From: Sphingomonas sp. UNC305MFCol5.2 | GTDB lineage: Bacteria; Pseudomonadota; Alphaproteobacteria; Sphingomonadales; Sphingomonadaceae | Length of the DNA: 64,000 bases | Assembly (NCBI RefSeq): GCF_000712135.1 | Contig: NZ_JOOE01000001.1 | Location: forward strand, 1,054,001 to 1,118,000 | Direction: 5' to 3' | Shown here: piece after piece, positions 36,119-43,454 of the stretch | Position numbering within the stretch: position 1 is the stretch's first letter | Layout of the letters: each line of letters starts with the position of its first letter | Position numbers and translations under genes: made by a program | Notes under the pieces: generated by a model | Database searches by the model: none | The model's input: only the letters and a program-made list of their open reading frames with translations | What the model was told of the DNA's origin: nothing

Positions 36119-36228
36119 CGTCACCCCGGCCGAAGTGCCGGGGTCCACCGGGAGGCAAGGGCTGCACAAGAGGCTCGAGCGCTGCCGGTGAGGCTGAGTG
36201 GACCCCGGGCACTTCGGCCGGGGTGACG
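36119..36228. repeat. dispersed inverted-repeat element, family B, copy 2
   Basis: A 110-bp element with 31-base arms starting CGTCACCCCGGCCGAAGTGC (36119-36149) and ending CACTTCGGCCGGGGTGACG (36198-36228), nearly perfectly complementary. It fills most of the 36049-36275 gap, next to the 3' end of ecfG. Same size and arm ends as the 20101-20209 copy. Confidence 0.9.
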
Positions 36229-36275
36229 GCGTGATTTGGGGGTACCTCTCCAAAATCCTGAATACCGATCTGCCC

Positions 36276-36926
36276 TCAGCGGTCGCGGCTGAGATCGTCG
36301 ACTTCGCCCATGATCGTATCGAGCGCGCTCTTGCCGCCCGGATTGGGCAGGCTGTCGCGCCGCGACGGCAGCTGTCCCTCGGTCAGCAGCGTTTCGAGCG
36401 CGACGCGGCCGCGCGCGACCCGGCTCTTGATCGTGCCGACCGCGACGTTGCAGATCTCGGCCGCTTCCTCATAGGCGAACCCGCCCGCGCCGACGAGGAT
36501 CAGCGCCTCGCGCTGCGGCTGCGGCAGATGCAGCAAGGCGCGCTGCATGTCGTTCAGCTCGACATGCCGGTCCTGGCTCGCGGGCGCGGCGAGCAGCCGG
36601 TCCGCCACCAGATCGTCCCATTCGCCCTTGAAGCGCGCGCGGCGCATTTGCGAGAGATAGAGATTGCGCAGGATGATGAAGGTCCATGCGCGCATGTTGG
36701 TGCCCGCCTGGAAGCGCTGGCGCGCCGCCCAGGCCTTGAGCAAGGTCTCCTGCACCAGATCGTCGGCCAGGTCGCGGCTGCCCGAAAGCGAGCGGCCGAA
36801 CGCGCGCAGATGCGGGATCACCGTCGCGAGCTGCTTCTTGAACTCGGGATCGGAGAGCGCGACGTGCTCACGCGGCGGCTCGGCTGCCGCTTCCTCGTGA
36901 TCGTCAGGCTGTTCGGACTCAGTCAT
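36276..36926 (-). CDS. ecfG: general stress response ECF sigma factor EcfG
   Basis: A 216-residue ECF sigma factor (EcfG group). Residues about 30-100 are region 2 (VIPHLRAFGRSLSGSRDLAD; DLVQETLLKAWAARQRFQ; NMRAWTFIILRNLYLSQMRR) and about 125-180 region 4 (LPQPQREALILVGAGGFAYEEAAEICNVAVGTIKSRVARGR). It directs RNA polymerase to GGAAC-N16/17-CGTT promoters and is held by NepR until PhyR-P releases it. ATG 36926 (MTESEQ) is chosen; an upstream ATG at 37001 is possible. It is separated from nepR by a small membrane gene and phyR on the same strand, an order seen in sphingomonads. Confidence 0.95.
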   Translation of the reverse strand: MTESEQPDDHEEAAAEPPREHVALSDPEFKKQLATVIPHLRAFGRSLSGSRDLADDLVQETLLKAWAARQRFQAGTNMRAWTFIILRNLYLSQMRRARFKGEWDDLVADRLLAAPASQDRHVELNDMQRALLHLPQPQREALILVGAGGFAYEEAAEICNVAVGTIKSRVARGRVALETLLTEGQLPSRRDSLPNPGGKSALDTIMGEVDDLSRDR

Positions 36927-37022
36927 TCGGCCCCGTTCACTTACGCGTGCCGCGTTGCGGCGCTGATTGGAGATAGGCGCAGCCCGCGCGATTGCCAGCA
37001 TTATTGCGGACGGCCCCGAGGC

Positions 37023-37160
37023 TCAGAGCCAGAGGATGATCGCGAAGGCGATGATCACCAATGCCAGGCCGAAGCCCAGCACATAGCGAGTCATGTGTGG
37101 CGTCGTGCCGGCGCGGGCGCGATCGGTGGAGATATGGATGGTTTCGTCATTCTCAGCCAT
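37023..37160 (-). CDS. 45-aa single-span membrane protein in the stress-response locus
   Basis: Too short for most gene callers. From an ATG at 37160 it reads MAENDETIHISTDRARAGTT then PHMTRYVLGFGLALVIIAFA and IILWL: an acidic/polar head followed by one membrane helix ending at the C-terminus. Wedged between phyR and ecfG on the same strand, 62 bases from the phyR end and about 96 from ecfG. I do not know its role; position suggests a link with the stress response or simple conservation of synteny. Confidence 0.75.
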   Translation of the reverse strand: MAENDETIHISTDRARAGTTPHMTRYVLGFGLALVIIAFAIILWL

Positions 37161-37222
37161 CCCCCCTCAACCCCCGAAAACCGTTTTGGGTCCGTATCAT
37201 ATGGAACCCGCGCCGGAATTTT

Positions 37223-38026
37223 TCAGACGCCGGCGGGCACCGTCGCCTGATCGAAGAACAACGCCTGGCTGATCGTGGTCTTCACCGTCTCGCGCTGGAA
37301 GGGCTTGGTGATCAGGAAGGTCGGCTCGGGCCGCTCGCCGGTGAGCAAGCGCTCGGGGAACGCGGTGATGAAGATCACCGGCACGCTGAACTCGGCGAGG
37401 ATGTCCTTCACCGCGTCGATGCCCGAGCTGTCGTCGGCGAGCTGGATGTCGGCGAGCACCAGGCCCGGACGGTCCTCCATCGCCAGCGCCACGGCTTCGT
37501 CGCGCGTGACCGCGACCCCGGTGACCTCATGGCCGAGATCGCGGACGATCTGCTCGAGATCCATGGCGATGAGCGGCTCGTCCTCGATGATCATCACCCG
37601 CGTGCGCGTCTGGCGCTCGATCTCCGCGACCGCTTCGCCGACGAGGCGGGAGATCGAAGCGGGGTCCTCCTCGATCAGATAGCCGGCGTCCTCGATGCTG
37701 AAGCCTTCGACGGTGGTCAGCAGCAGCGCCTGGCGCGACAAGGGCGTCAGCCGCGCGAGCCGCTTGCGGGCAATCATCTCAGCCTGGTTCGAGCTATCCT
37801 CGACGATGTCGTCCTCTTCGAGATGAGTCGATTGCCAGATCGCCTGGAAAGTCCGGTAGAGCCCGAGCCGCGGATCTACGTCACGGGGAAACTGGTCGGG
37901 CGCCGCAACGATGGCTTCGAGCGCGGCGCGCACATAGCGGTCGCCTTCGCTCTGGGCGCCGGTGAGTGCGCGCGCATAACGGCGCAGCAAGGGAAGGTGC
38001 GGCGCGAGTTGCTGTCCAAGCGACAT
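37223..38026 (-). CDS. phyR: anti-anti-sigma response regulator PhyR
   Basis: A 267-residue regulator with an N-terminal sigma-factor mimic (residues 1-130: LPLLRRYARALTGAQSEGDR resembles region 2; LTPLSRQALLLTTVEGFS region 4) and a C-terminal receiver (about 142-260: RVMIIEDEPLIAMDLEQIV, phospho-acceptor D193 in LVLADIQLADD, Thr in VIFITAF and Lys in LITKPF). When phosphorylated it binds NepR by mimicking sigma and frees EcfG. The conserved residues are all present. It is divergent from nepR across about 275 bases. Confidence 0.97.
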   Translation of the reverse strand: MSLGQQLAPHLPLLRRYARALTGAQSEGDRYVRAALEAIVAAPDQFPRDVDPRLGLYRTFQAIWQSTHLEEDDIVEDSSNQAEMIARKRLARLTPLSRQALLLTTVEGFSIEDAGYLIEEDPASISRLVGEAVAEIERQTRTRVMIIEDEPLIAMDLEQIVRDLGHEVTGVAVTRDEAVALAMEDRPGLVLADIQLADDSSGIDAVKDILAEFSVPVIFITAFPERLLTGERPEPTFLITKPFQRETVKTTISQALFFDQATVPAGV

Positions 38027-38140
38027 AAGGGAATTTTTCTCCTTCGTGGGCGCGGGTCGCTTTTGTCGCGCCCCGCCATCCGCATTGCAATCGTTTCTGC
38101 TCTCCGAAGGGAGCCCCTCCCCGGATTTCGCATCGCCTGT

Positions 38141-38165
38141 GGAACAATCGACGCGCTATTTGGTT
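38141..38165 (+). promoter_or_regulatory. EcfG-like promoter upstream of nepR
   Basis: GGAAC (38141-38145), 16 bases, then GGTT (38162-38165). The -35 is perfect; the -10 differs from CGTT at one base. It would start transcription about 130 bases before nepR, giving the positive feedback usual in this system. Confidence 0.45.
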
Positions 38166-38301
38166 TCATCGGCCGGGCCATGTGGCGCTCCGCGCACTAT
38201 GCGAGCGCTTGCGCTCTGGCGTCATGGCGTTAATCGGGCACCTGGTGCTCATGCGTTCACAGTCCGGGTCCCGGACAATCGGGTCCTCACGGGGGGAATT
38301 G

Positions 38302-38469
38302 GTGCGTTCCGCAAAGGGTGAAACAAAAAGGCCGCCAAAGCCAAAAGGCGGGACGGAGAGCAACAAACCCAACCGCAGCGTGGGCGATGCACTGCGCCAG
38401 GCCTATGACGAGGCCGTTCGCGAAACTGTGCCCAACGACCTGCTCGACTTGCTGAAGAAGCTCGACTAG
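38302..38469 (+). CDS. nepR: anti-sigma factor NepR
   Basis: A 55-residue anti-sigma factor. GTG 38302, preceded by GGGGGGAA, gives a protein of typical NepR size; the frame can be extended upstream, but without homology. The conserved core is VGDALRQAYDEAVRETVPND and the tail LLDLLKKLD, matching the alpha-helical NepR fold that wraps sigma or PhyR. It sequesters EcfG in unstressed cells. It starts 9 bases before the kinase gene ends the gap, so nepR and the HisKA_2 gene are one operon. Confidence 0.93.
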   Translation: MRSAKGETKRPPKPKGGTESNKPNRSVGDALRQAYDEAVRETVPNDLLDLLKKLD

Positions 38470-38477
38470 CCAAGCGC

Positions 38478-40046
38478 ATGGACAGCACGGATCTGAAGCC
38501 GCGTGCCAGGGGTCCCGCGGCTGCGATGGCGCACATGCCGACCGGTGCGAAGGTGTTCCTGATCCTCGTCGGTGCGCTGCTCCCGCTCGCGCTCATCGCT
38601 CTGCTCACCACGCTCCAGACGACGCGGACCGCCGATACCGAAGCGCGTACGCGGCTGCGCGCGATCGCCGACGAGAGTTCGGGCGTGGTCGAGAATGCCC
38701 TGACCAATCAGGTCGGGCAGATGAGCCAGACGCTTGCCGCGCTGGAGCAGAATCCGGGCGACGCGCCGAGCTGCACCCAGCTTGCGGGCACATTCGCGGC
38801 GCAAGGCAGCGTCCGCTTCGCCATCGCCGACAGGAACGGCCGCGTGCTCTGCGGCCAGCGCTTCTCGCTTCCCGGCGCATCGGCTCTCCGTCCGTCCGAC
38901 ATCCGCGTCGCGTTCCTGCCCGACGGGCTCGCCATTCGGATCGGCGGCAATGCGGGAATGAGCGCCACCGCTTATTATCCCGTGTCGGCACTGGCGGCGC
39001 TGGCCCGCCCGAGCGGCTTCGTGCCCGATTACGGCGCAGCGCTCGTGCGGGGAGACCAGCGGCTGACCCTGCGCGATCTCGGCACCGCCGGTCCGCTCGG
39101 GCGCAGCGAGAAGGTCGCCAGCGATCTCTCTATCGACAATCTCGATCTCGAGATGTCGATCCCCGGCGCGCCGATCACCTCGCCCATGATCATCACCACT
39201 GCATTGCTGGTGCTGATGTGGATCGCCGCCGCCATGATCGGATGGTTCGTGGTGAACATCCTGCTGATCCGTCCGCTCAGAACGTTGCGCACCAGTGTCG
39301 GCAGATACCGCCCCGGCGAGATCCTCGACATGAAGCGCTTTGGCGCGATGCCGGCGTTGGAGATCCGTGATCTCGGCGAGACCTTTCAGCAGATCACCCG
39401 CACTGTCCAGCTCCACGAGGCCGACCTGGCCGAAGGGCTGATCCGCCAGACGAGGCTGACTCGCGAAGTGCATCATCGGGTCAAGAACAACCTCCAGGTC
39501 ATCTCCAGCCTGATCAATTTCCACGCACGCGCCGCCAAGAGCGCGGAAGCGAGTGAGGCCTATGCCTCGATCCAGCGCCGCGTCGACGCGCTCGCGGTGG
39601 TGCATCGCCACCATTATGCCGAGATGGAGGAGAATCGCGGGCTCGAGCTCCGTTCGGTGATCGGCGAGCTCGCCGCCAACATCCGCGCCACCGCGCCGGA
39701 GCGGGCGGCGGGGCTTGGCATCACACTCGAGATCGAGCCGCTGCTGGTCAATCAGGATGTCGCGATCGCAGTCGCCTTCCTGATCACCGAGATCGTCGAA
39801 CTGGCGGTCAATTGCAGCCCGACAACGCACGTCCGCCTCTCGATCAAGGCTGGCGAGGAGGATGACCGCGCCACTCTCCGCGTCAGTTCACCCGCGTTAG
39901 TCGAGAGCGCCGAGTTGGAGATACTTCTCGAGACCCGCTACGGCCGCGTCATCGCGGGGCTCGCGCGCCAGCTGCGCACACGCCTCCATCACGACCCGCT
40001 GGTCGGGGCCTATGAGGCCTCGATCGCGATCACCGGGCGGCCCTGA
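38478..40046 (+). CDS. membrane HisKA_2 sensor protein, PhyP-like, with degenerate ATPase domain
   Basis: A 522-residue inner-membrane protein: TM1 (about 24-46), periplasmic CHASE4/PAS-like domain (50-235), TM2 (237-258), HAMP-like linker (260-320), HisKA_2 dimerisation domain with LTREVHHRVKNNLQVISS (His about 333), and a C-terminal ATPase-like domain. In the latter the N-box Asn that binds Mg-ATP is replaced (LITEIVELAVNCSP instead of NELVTNALKH), and the glycine box GLGLxLV is missing (RYGRVIAGLARQL). So it may not autophosphorylate; in Sphingomonas the related PhyP acts as a phosphatase for PhyR. Position just after nepR strongly supports that role. Confidence 0.85.
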   Translation: MDSTDLKPRARGPAAAMAHMPTGAKVFLILVGALLPLALIALLTTLQTTRTADTEARTRLRAIADESSGVVENALTNQVGQMSQTLAALEQNPGDAPSCTQLAGTFAAQGSVRFAIADRNGRVLCGQRFSLPGASALRPSDIRVAFLPDGLAIRIGGNAGMSATAYYPVSALAALARPSGFVPDYGAALVRGDQRLTLRDLGTAGPLGRSEKVASDLSIDNLDLEMSIPGAPITSPMIITTALLVLMWIAAAMIGWFVVNILLIRPLRTLRTSVGRYRPGEILDMKRFGAMPALEIRDLGETFQQITRTVQLHEADLAEGLIRQTRLTREVHHRVKNNLQVISSLINFHARAAKSAEASEAYASIQRRVDALAVVHRHHYAEMEENRGLELRSVIGELAANIRATAPERAAGLGITLEIEPLLVNQDVAIAVAFLITEIVELAVNCSPTTHVRLSIKAGEEDDRATLRVSSPALVESAELEILLETRYGRVIAGLARQLRTRLHHDPLVGAYEASIAITGRP

Positions 40047-40074
40047 ATTTTTTCGCAAAAAAGTTCGGAACCAG

Positions 40075-40099
40075 GGAACCCGTTTCCGCAATGTACGTT
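40075..40099 (+). promoter_or_regulatory. EcfG promoter, exact GGAAC-N16-CGTT
   Basis: GGAAC at 40075-40079, 16-base spacer, CGTT at 40096-40099: a perfect match to the EcfG consensus, about 30 bases after the kinase gene. Transcription should start near 40105, reading into a highly structured segment with no ORF. Confidence 0.85.
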
Positions 40100-40104
40100 C
40101 TGCA

Positions 40105-40212
40105 CCTCGGATAGTGACCTTTTGCCCCCCCGCTCTCGCTATCCAAGACATGGGCCCGGAAGCGTCAACCCTCCCCCCCCCGGTGACGCTTCCGGGCCTA
40201 ACACTTTCTCTT
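40105..40212 (+). ncRNA. candidate EcfG-dependent small RNA with two C-loop hairpins (GsrN-like)
   Basis: Follows the exact EcfG promoter; the 40047-40320 gap has no ORF here. Stem-loop 1: GGATAGTGA (40109-40117) pairs with TCGCTATCC (40136-40144; one G-T), exposing an 18-base loop with CCCCCCC. Stem-loop 2: GGCCCGGAAGCGTCA (40153-40167) pairs perfectly over 15 bp with 40184-40198, exposing a loop of nine C's; it is followed by a weak T-run (TAACACTTTCTCTT), so it may be the terminator. Predicted length about 108 nt. Caulobacter GsrN is a sigma-T-dependent sRNA of about this size with a C-rich target-binding loop. Exact ends and homology are inferred. Confidence 0.6.
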
Positions 40213-40256
40213 GCCAGCGGAATTCTGATCGCTCGCCGCGGCTTCGTGCCTTTCGC

Positions 40257-40282
40257 GGAACGATTTGGTGGATCCGGGCATT
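40257..40282 (+). promoter_or_regulatory. EcfG-like promoter of the entericidin gene
   Basis: GGAAC (40257-40261), 17 bases, then CATT (40279-40282; consensus CGTT). It gives a leader of about 30 bases before the entericidin ATG. One -10 mismatch. Confidence 0.5.
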
Positions 40283-40320
40283 TCTTCCCTGAACCAATGC
40301 GTAAAATTGGAGAAGTTTCG

Positions 40321-40455
40321 ATGCGCAAGATTCTAACCTGTGCCGCGCTTGCCGGCGCGATCCTGGTTTCGGCATGCAACACCATCGAAGGTGTTGGCCG
40401 CGACGTTGCCTCGGCTGGCGACACGGTCGCCGGCGCTGCCGACGACAACAAATAG
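40321..40455 (+). CDS. entericidin A/B-family lipoprotein, 44 aa
   Basis: A tiny exported lipoprotein: MRKILTCAALAGAILVSACN with lipobox LVSAC (Cys19), then TIEGVGRDVASAGDTVAGAA, the entericidin signature. GGAG 8 bases before the ATG. Entericidins are membrane lipoproteins often induced by general stress sigma factors; as antitoxin/bacteriolysin partners only in enterobacteria. Just downstream of the GSR locus with an EcfG-like promoter and followed by a terminator, so it is probably part of the stress regulon. Confidence 0.9.
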   Translation: MRKILTCAALAGAILVSACNTIEGVGRDVASAGDTVAGAADDNK

Positions 40456-40480
40456 ATCGTTCAGCCGGATTTCAGGAAAG

Positions 40481-40505
40481 CCCCTCCCCTTGTGGAGGGG
40501 TTTTT
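40481..40505. terminator. rho-independent terminator after the entericidin gene
   Basis: CCCCTCC and GGAGGGG around a 6-base loop, followed by TTTTT. It lies between the convergent entericidin and tatC genes. Confidence 0.92.
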
Positions 40506-40509
40506 CGTA

Positions 40510-41277
40510 TCAGGACGCGGCTTCGGTCTCCGCCGCGCGCTCACGCCGCCGCCGGGTGAACCAGATCGCCACCAGCGCAAGGAAATAGAGGCCGACCAGC
40601 GGCACTGCGAGCAGCAGCTGCGACCCCACGTCGGGCGGCGTCAGCACCGCGGACAGCGCGAACGCGCCCACCACCGCATAGCGCCATGCACCCTTCAATT
40701 GCTCATACGTGACGATGCCGGCATGTTCGAGCAGCATCAGCAGCACCGGCAGCAGGAACGAAATCCCGAAGCCGAAGATGAACTGCATCACGAACTTCAG
40801 ATAGTTGTTCACGTCCGGCAACGCTTGTTGCGCAACTCCGCCCAGATCGCCCTGGAAGCCGAGCAGGAATTTGAGCGCCACCGGAATCGCCACGAAATAG
40901 GCCATCGAGGCACCGGCGATGAACAGCACCGGCGTCGCGAGCAGGAAAGGCAGCAGCGCCTTCTTTTCCTTGCGGTAGAGGCCCGGCGCAACGAACTGCC
41001 ACAGCTGGTTGGCGATCACCGGGAACGCGATCATCAGCGCGGCGAAAAAGGCGACCTTGATCTCGACGAGGAAACCCCCGAAAACCTCGGTATTGATGAT
41101 CGTCACCTGTCCGGCGACCTTGAGCGGCGCGACGAGGAAGCCGAGAATCTGCCGCGCGAAATAGAGGCAGCCCGCAAACGCCAATACCAGCGCGCCCAGC
41201 GACCAGAGGAGGCGGCGCCGGAGCTCGATCAGATGGTCGAGCAAGGGTGCCTGGGTGTCGTCGATCTCGTCGTTCAC
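40510..41277 (-). CDS. tatC: Sec-independent protein translocase TatC
   Basis: Core receptor of the twin-arginine translocase, which exports folded proteins. The 255-residue protein has the six-helix TatC layout: PLLDHLIELRRRLLWSLGAL at the start (family signature H-x-x-E-L-R-x-R), YRKEKKALLPF and a polytopic pattern thereafter, ending with a basic tail RRRRERAAE. Last gene of tatABC in the minus-strand operon; its start overlaps the tatB stop (ATGA). Confidence 0.97.
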   Translation of the reverse strand: MNDEIDDTQAPLLDHLIELRRRLLWSLGALVLAFAGCLYFARQILGFLVAPLKVAGQVTIINTEVFGGFLVEIKVAFFAALMIAFPVIANQLWQFVAPGLYRKEKKALLPFLLATPVLFIAGASMAYFVAIPVALKFLLGFQGDLGGVAQQALPDVNNYLKFVMQFIFGFGISFLLPVLLMLLEHAGIVTYEQLKGAWRYAVVGAFALSAVLTPPDVGSQLLLAVPLVGLYFLALVAIWFTRRRRERAAETEAAS

Positions 41278-41708
41278 GATTGCGGCCCGTCCGGCGTCTG
41301 GGGCGCGTCCGGCGCCGCGGCCTTGGGCTTGCGCACGCGCTTGGGCTTCGCCGCAGCCGGCTCTTCCGTCGCCTCGGCGGGGAACAATGCCGGCTGTTCG
41401 ACCATCACGGGACTTTCGTCGGCCGCGGGATCCTGCGCGAAATGCTCGGGCCGGGGTGCGGGCAGCGACGGAGTCGGATGCTCGCGCATGATCCGCTCAT
41501 TCTCCGCGGCCCATTGCTTCTCCATCTCGGCGAGCTCGGATTCGCGGATCATCGTGTCGATCCCCGAGCGGAACTGGCGCGCGATGCCGCGTGCCTTGCC
41601 CACCCATTTGCCGACGAAGCGCATCGCGCGCGGCAAGTCCTTGGGTCCGATCACCAGCAGCGCCACCACGGCCACAAGCAGCAACTCGGTCGGCGCTACG
41701 TCTAACAT
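41274..41708 (-). CDS. tatB: Sec-independent protein translocase TatB
   Basis: A 144-residue protein with one N-terminal membrane helix (MLDVAPTELLLVAVVALLVI), the conserved GPKDLPRAMRFVGKW amphipathic helix with Glu near residue 8, and a long flexible Pro/Glu/Ala-rich C-terminal tail ending in KPKRVRKPKAAAP. It hands twin-arginine substrates to TatC. Longer than TatA, which distinguishes the two. Coupled to tatC. Confidence 0.95.
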   Translation of the reverse strand: MLDVAPTELLLVAVVALLVIGPKDLPRAMRFVGKWVGKARGIARQFRSGIDTMIRESELAEMEKQWAAENERIMREHPTPSLPAPRPEHFAQDPAADESPVMVEQPALFPAEATEEPAAAKPKRVRKPKAAAPDAPQTPDGPQS

Positions 41709-41770
41709 TCGGCACTGCCTCGGGCGCGCCCCGAAGCGAGGCGCGAATCAACGGTGGATGGAATCGGAGC

Positions 41771-42013
41771 TCAGCGCTCTTCGCGGGTACGCTCGGCTTC
41801 GGTCTGGAAGCTCGCGTCCGGCGTCGGCGCAGGCTTGCCCTCGATCCGGGTCGGCGGCGTCGGCGTGGCTTCGTCGTCCTCGGCCATACCCTTCTTGAAC
41901 TGCTTGATGCCCTTCGCGACGTCGCCCATCATGTTGGAGAAACGGCTGCCGCCGAACAACAAAATGACCAGGACACCGACGATCAGCCAGTGCATCAGGC
42001 TCATGCTACCCAT
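41771..42013 (-). CDS. tatA: Sec-independent protein translocase TatA
   Basis: An 80-residue pore protein: one membrane helix ([17 protein letters not shown]), the FG hinge ([20 protein letters not shown]) and amphipathic helix ([12 protein letters not shown]), then a short charged tail. ATG 42013 has a GAGGAGAG ribosome-binding site. First of tatABC, about 90 bases downstream of scpB on the same strand. Confidence 0.95.
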   Translation of the reverse strand: MGSMSLMHWLIVGVLVILLFGGSRFSNMMGDVAKGIKQFKKGMAEDDEATPTPPTRIEGKPAPTPDASFQTEAERTREER

Positions 42014-42103
42014 GGGAACTCTCCTCTATCGGGGTCTATCTAGGCGCGGCGGGCGCCGGGGGCAACGGCTAGCTCCGCTACCCCGAAAATCGGTTGGCGA
42101 GCC

Positions 42104-42682
42104 CTATTCGTCTTCCATGACAGTTTCGCTCGCTTCGGCCTCGAAAGCGAGGTCGACCGGATCGAGCAGGCCCGCCGCCTTGAGATCGTCGATCCCCGGC
42201 AGATCGCGCCGGCTGGCGAGCCCGAACTGGCTGAGAAAGCCCGCCGTCGTCGCGTAGGTGAGCGGGCGTCCGGGCACTTCGCGACGCCCCGCCGGCCGCA
42301 CCCAGCCCGCCTCCATCAGCACGTCGATCGTGCCCTTGGAAATCTGGACGCCGCGAATCGCCTCGATCTCGGCGCGCGTCACCGGTTCGTGATAGGCGAT
42401 GATTGCCAGCGTCTCGATTCCCGCGCGGCTGAGCTTGCGCGACTCCTCGCGATCACGCCGCAGTAGATGCGCCAGATCGGCGGCGGTCTGGAAATGCCAG
42501 CGCTCGCCGCGTCGGACCAGTTCGATCCCGCGCCCCGCATACAGTGCCTCCAGCCCCGCCAGCGCACCGCGGACATCGGCTTCCGCGCCGACATGCGCCT
42601 TGATCTCGTCGACGGTCATCGGATGCTCCGAGGCAAACAATACCGCCTCGACGGCGCGGCCGAGATCGTCCTGCGGTGTCAT
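42104..42682 (-). CDS. scpB: segregation and condensation protein ScpB
   Basis: A 192-residue SMC-condensin accessory protein, two winged-helix domains (AVEAVLFASEHPMTVDEIKA; ETLAIIAYHEPVTRAEIEAI and SKGTIDVLMEAGWVRPAG). It binds ScpA and Smc to shape chromosome segregation. Start ATG 42682 overlaps the scpA stop; the longer frame running into scpA is rejected. Confidence 0.95.
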   Translation of the reverse strand: MTPQDDLGRAVEAVLFASEHPMTVDEIKAHVGAEADVRGALAGLEALYAGRGIELVRRGERWHFQTAADLAHLLRRDREESRKLSRAGIETLAIIAYHEPVTRAEIEAIRGVQISKGTIDVLMEAGWVRPAGRREVPGRPLTYATTAGFLSQFGLASRRDLPGIDDLKAAGLLDPVDLAFEAEASETVMEDE

Positions 42683-43416
42683 GCGCTCGCCTTGAGATAG
42701 AGCGGCGCGAATGCCGATTTCTGCTTGAGCTCGAGCCGCCCCTGCCGTGCCAGCTCGAGCGCCGCGACGAACGACGAGGCCAGCGCCGATTTGCGATAAG
42801 TGCCGCTCGCCCCTTCGGGGAGGAAGGTCTCGATCGTGCTCCACTCGATCCGCGCGCCGATCAGCGCCGAGACGCGATCGATCGCCTCCTCCAGCGTCAT
42901 CACGTCGCGCACCGCGACCACGTGCATCACCGGCCGGGTGCGCGCGCTGATCCGGCCATAAGCGGCGATCAGGTCGTAGATCTCGGCCTCGTAGCGGCCC
43001 TTGCGTACCACGCGCAGCCCTTCGGGGGTGCCGCGCAGGAAGACGTCGCGCCCCAGCCGATCGCGCGCCACCAGCCGCGCGCCCGCCTCGCGCATCGCAT
43101 TGAGCCGTTCGAGCCGGAGCTGGAGCCGGAGCGCCAGTTCCTCGGGGCTCGGCGTCTCTTCGGGATTGCGCGGCAGCAATAGCGCCGATTTGAGATAGGC
43201 CAGCCACGCCGCCATCACGAGATAATCCGCGGCCAGTTCGAGCCGCAGCTCGCGGGCCTCGTTCACGAAAGCGAGATACTGCTCGACCAGTTCGAGGATC
43301 GAGATCTGCCGCAGATCGACCTTCTGGTTCCGCGCAAGCGCGAGCAGCAGGTCGAGCGGGCCTTCCCAGCCGTCGATGTCGATTTGGAGAGTGTCGGAAG
43401 GATCGGCTTCGCTCAT
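42679..43416 (-). CDS. scpA: segregation and condensation protein ScpA
   Basis: The kleisin subunit bridging the SMC dimer. The 245-residue protein has the N-terminal EGPLDLLLALARNQKVDLRQ signature, ADYLVMAAWLAYLKSALLLP, and the C-terminal winged helix (SSFVAALELARQGRLELKQ). It is separated from nagZ upstream by 144 bases that contain a palindromic element, so the operon is interrupted only by a repeat. Confidence 0.95.
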   Translation of the reverse strand: MSEADPSDTLQIDIDGWEGPLDLLLALARNQKVDLRQISILELVEQYLAFVNEARELRLELAADYLVMAAWLAYLKSALLLPRNPEETPSPEELALRLQLRLERLNAMREAGARLVARDRLGRDVFLRGTPEGLRVVRKGRYEAEIYDLIAAYGRISARTRPVMHVVAVRDVMTLEEAIDRVSALIGARIEWSTIETFLPEGASGTYRKSALASSFVAALELARQGRLELKQKSAFAPLYLKASA

Positions 43417-43454
43417 CGGGCAGAGTTAAGCAGGCGAGCAAGGCGATGTCACCT

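Noticed and set aside
40153..40198. Reading the 15-bp stem purely as terminator of the PhyP-like gene
   Set aside because: A new perfect EcfG promoter lies between that gene and the stem, and the T-run is weak; a terminator of a short independent transcript fits better, although readthrough termination is not excluded.
40012..40455. 147-residue open frame containing the entericidin gene
   Set aside because: The upstream 100 codons translate the structured sRNA region and C-tracts; only the last 44 codons have a signal peptide, lipobox and ribosome-binding site.
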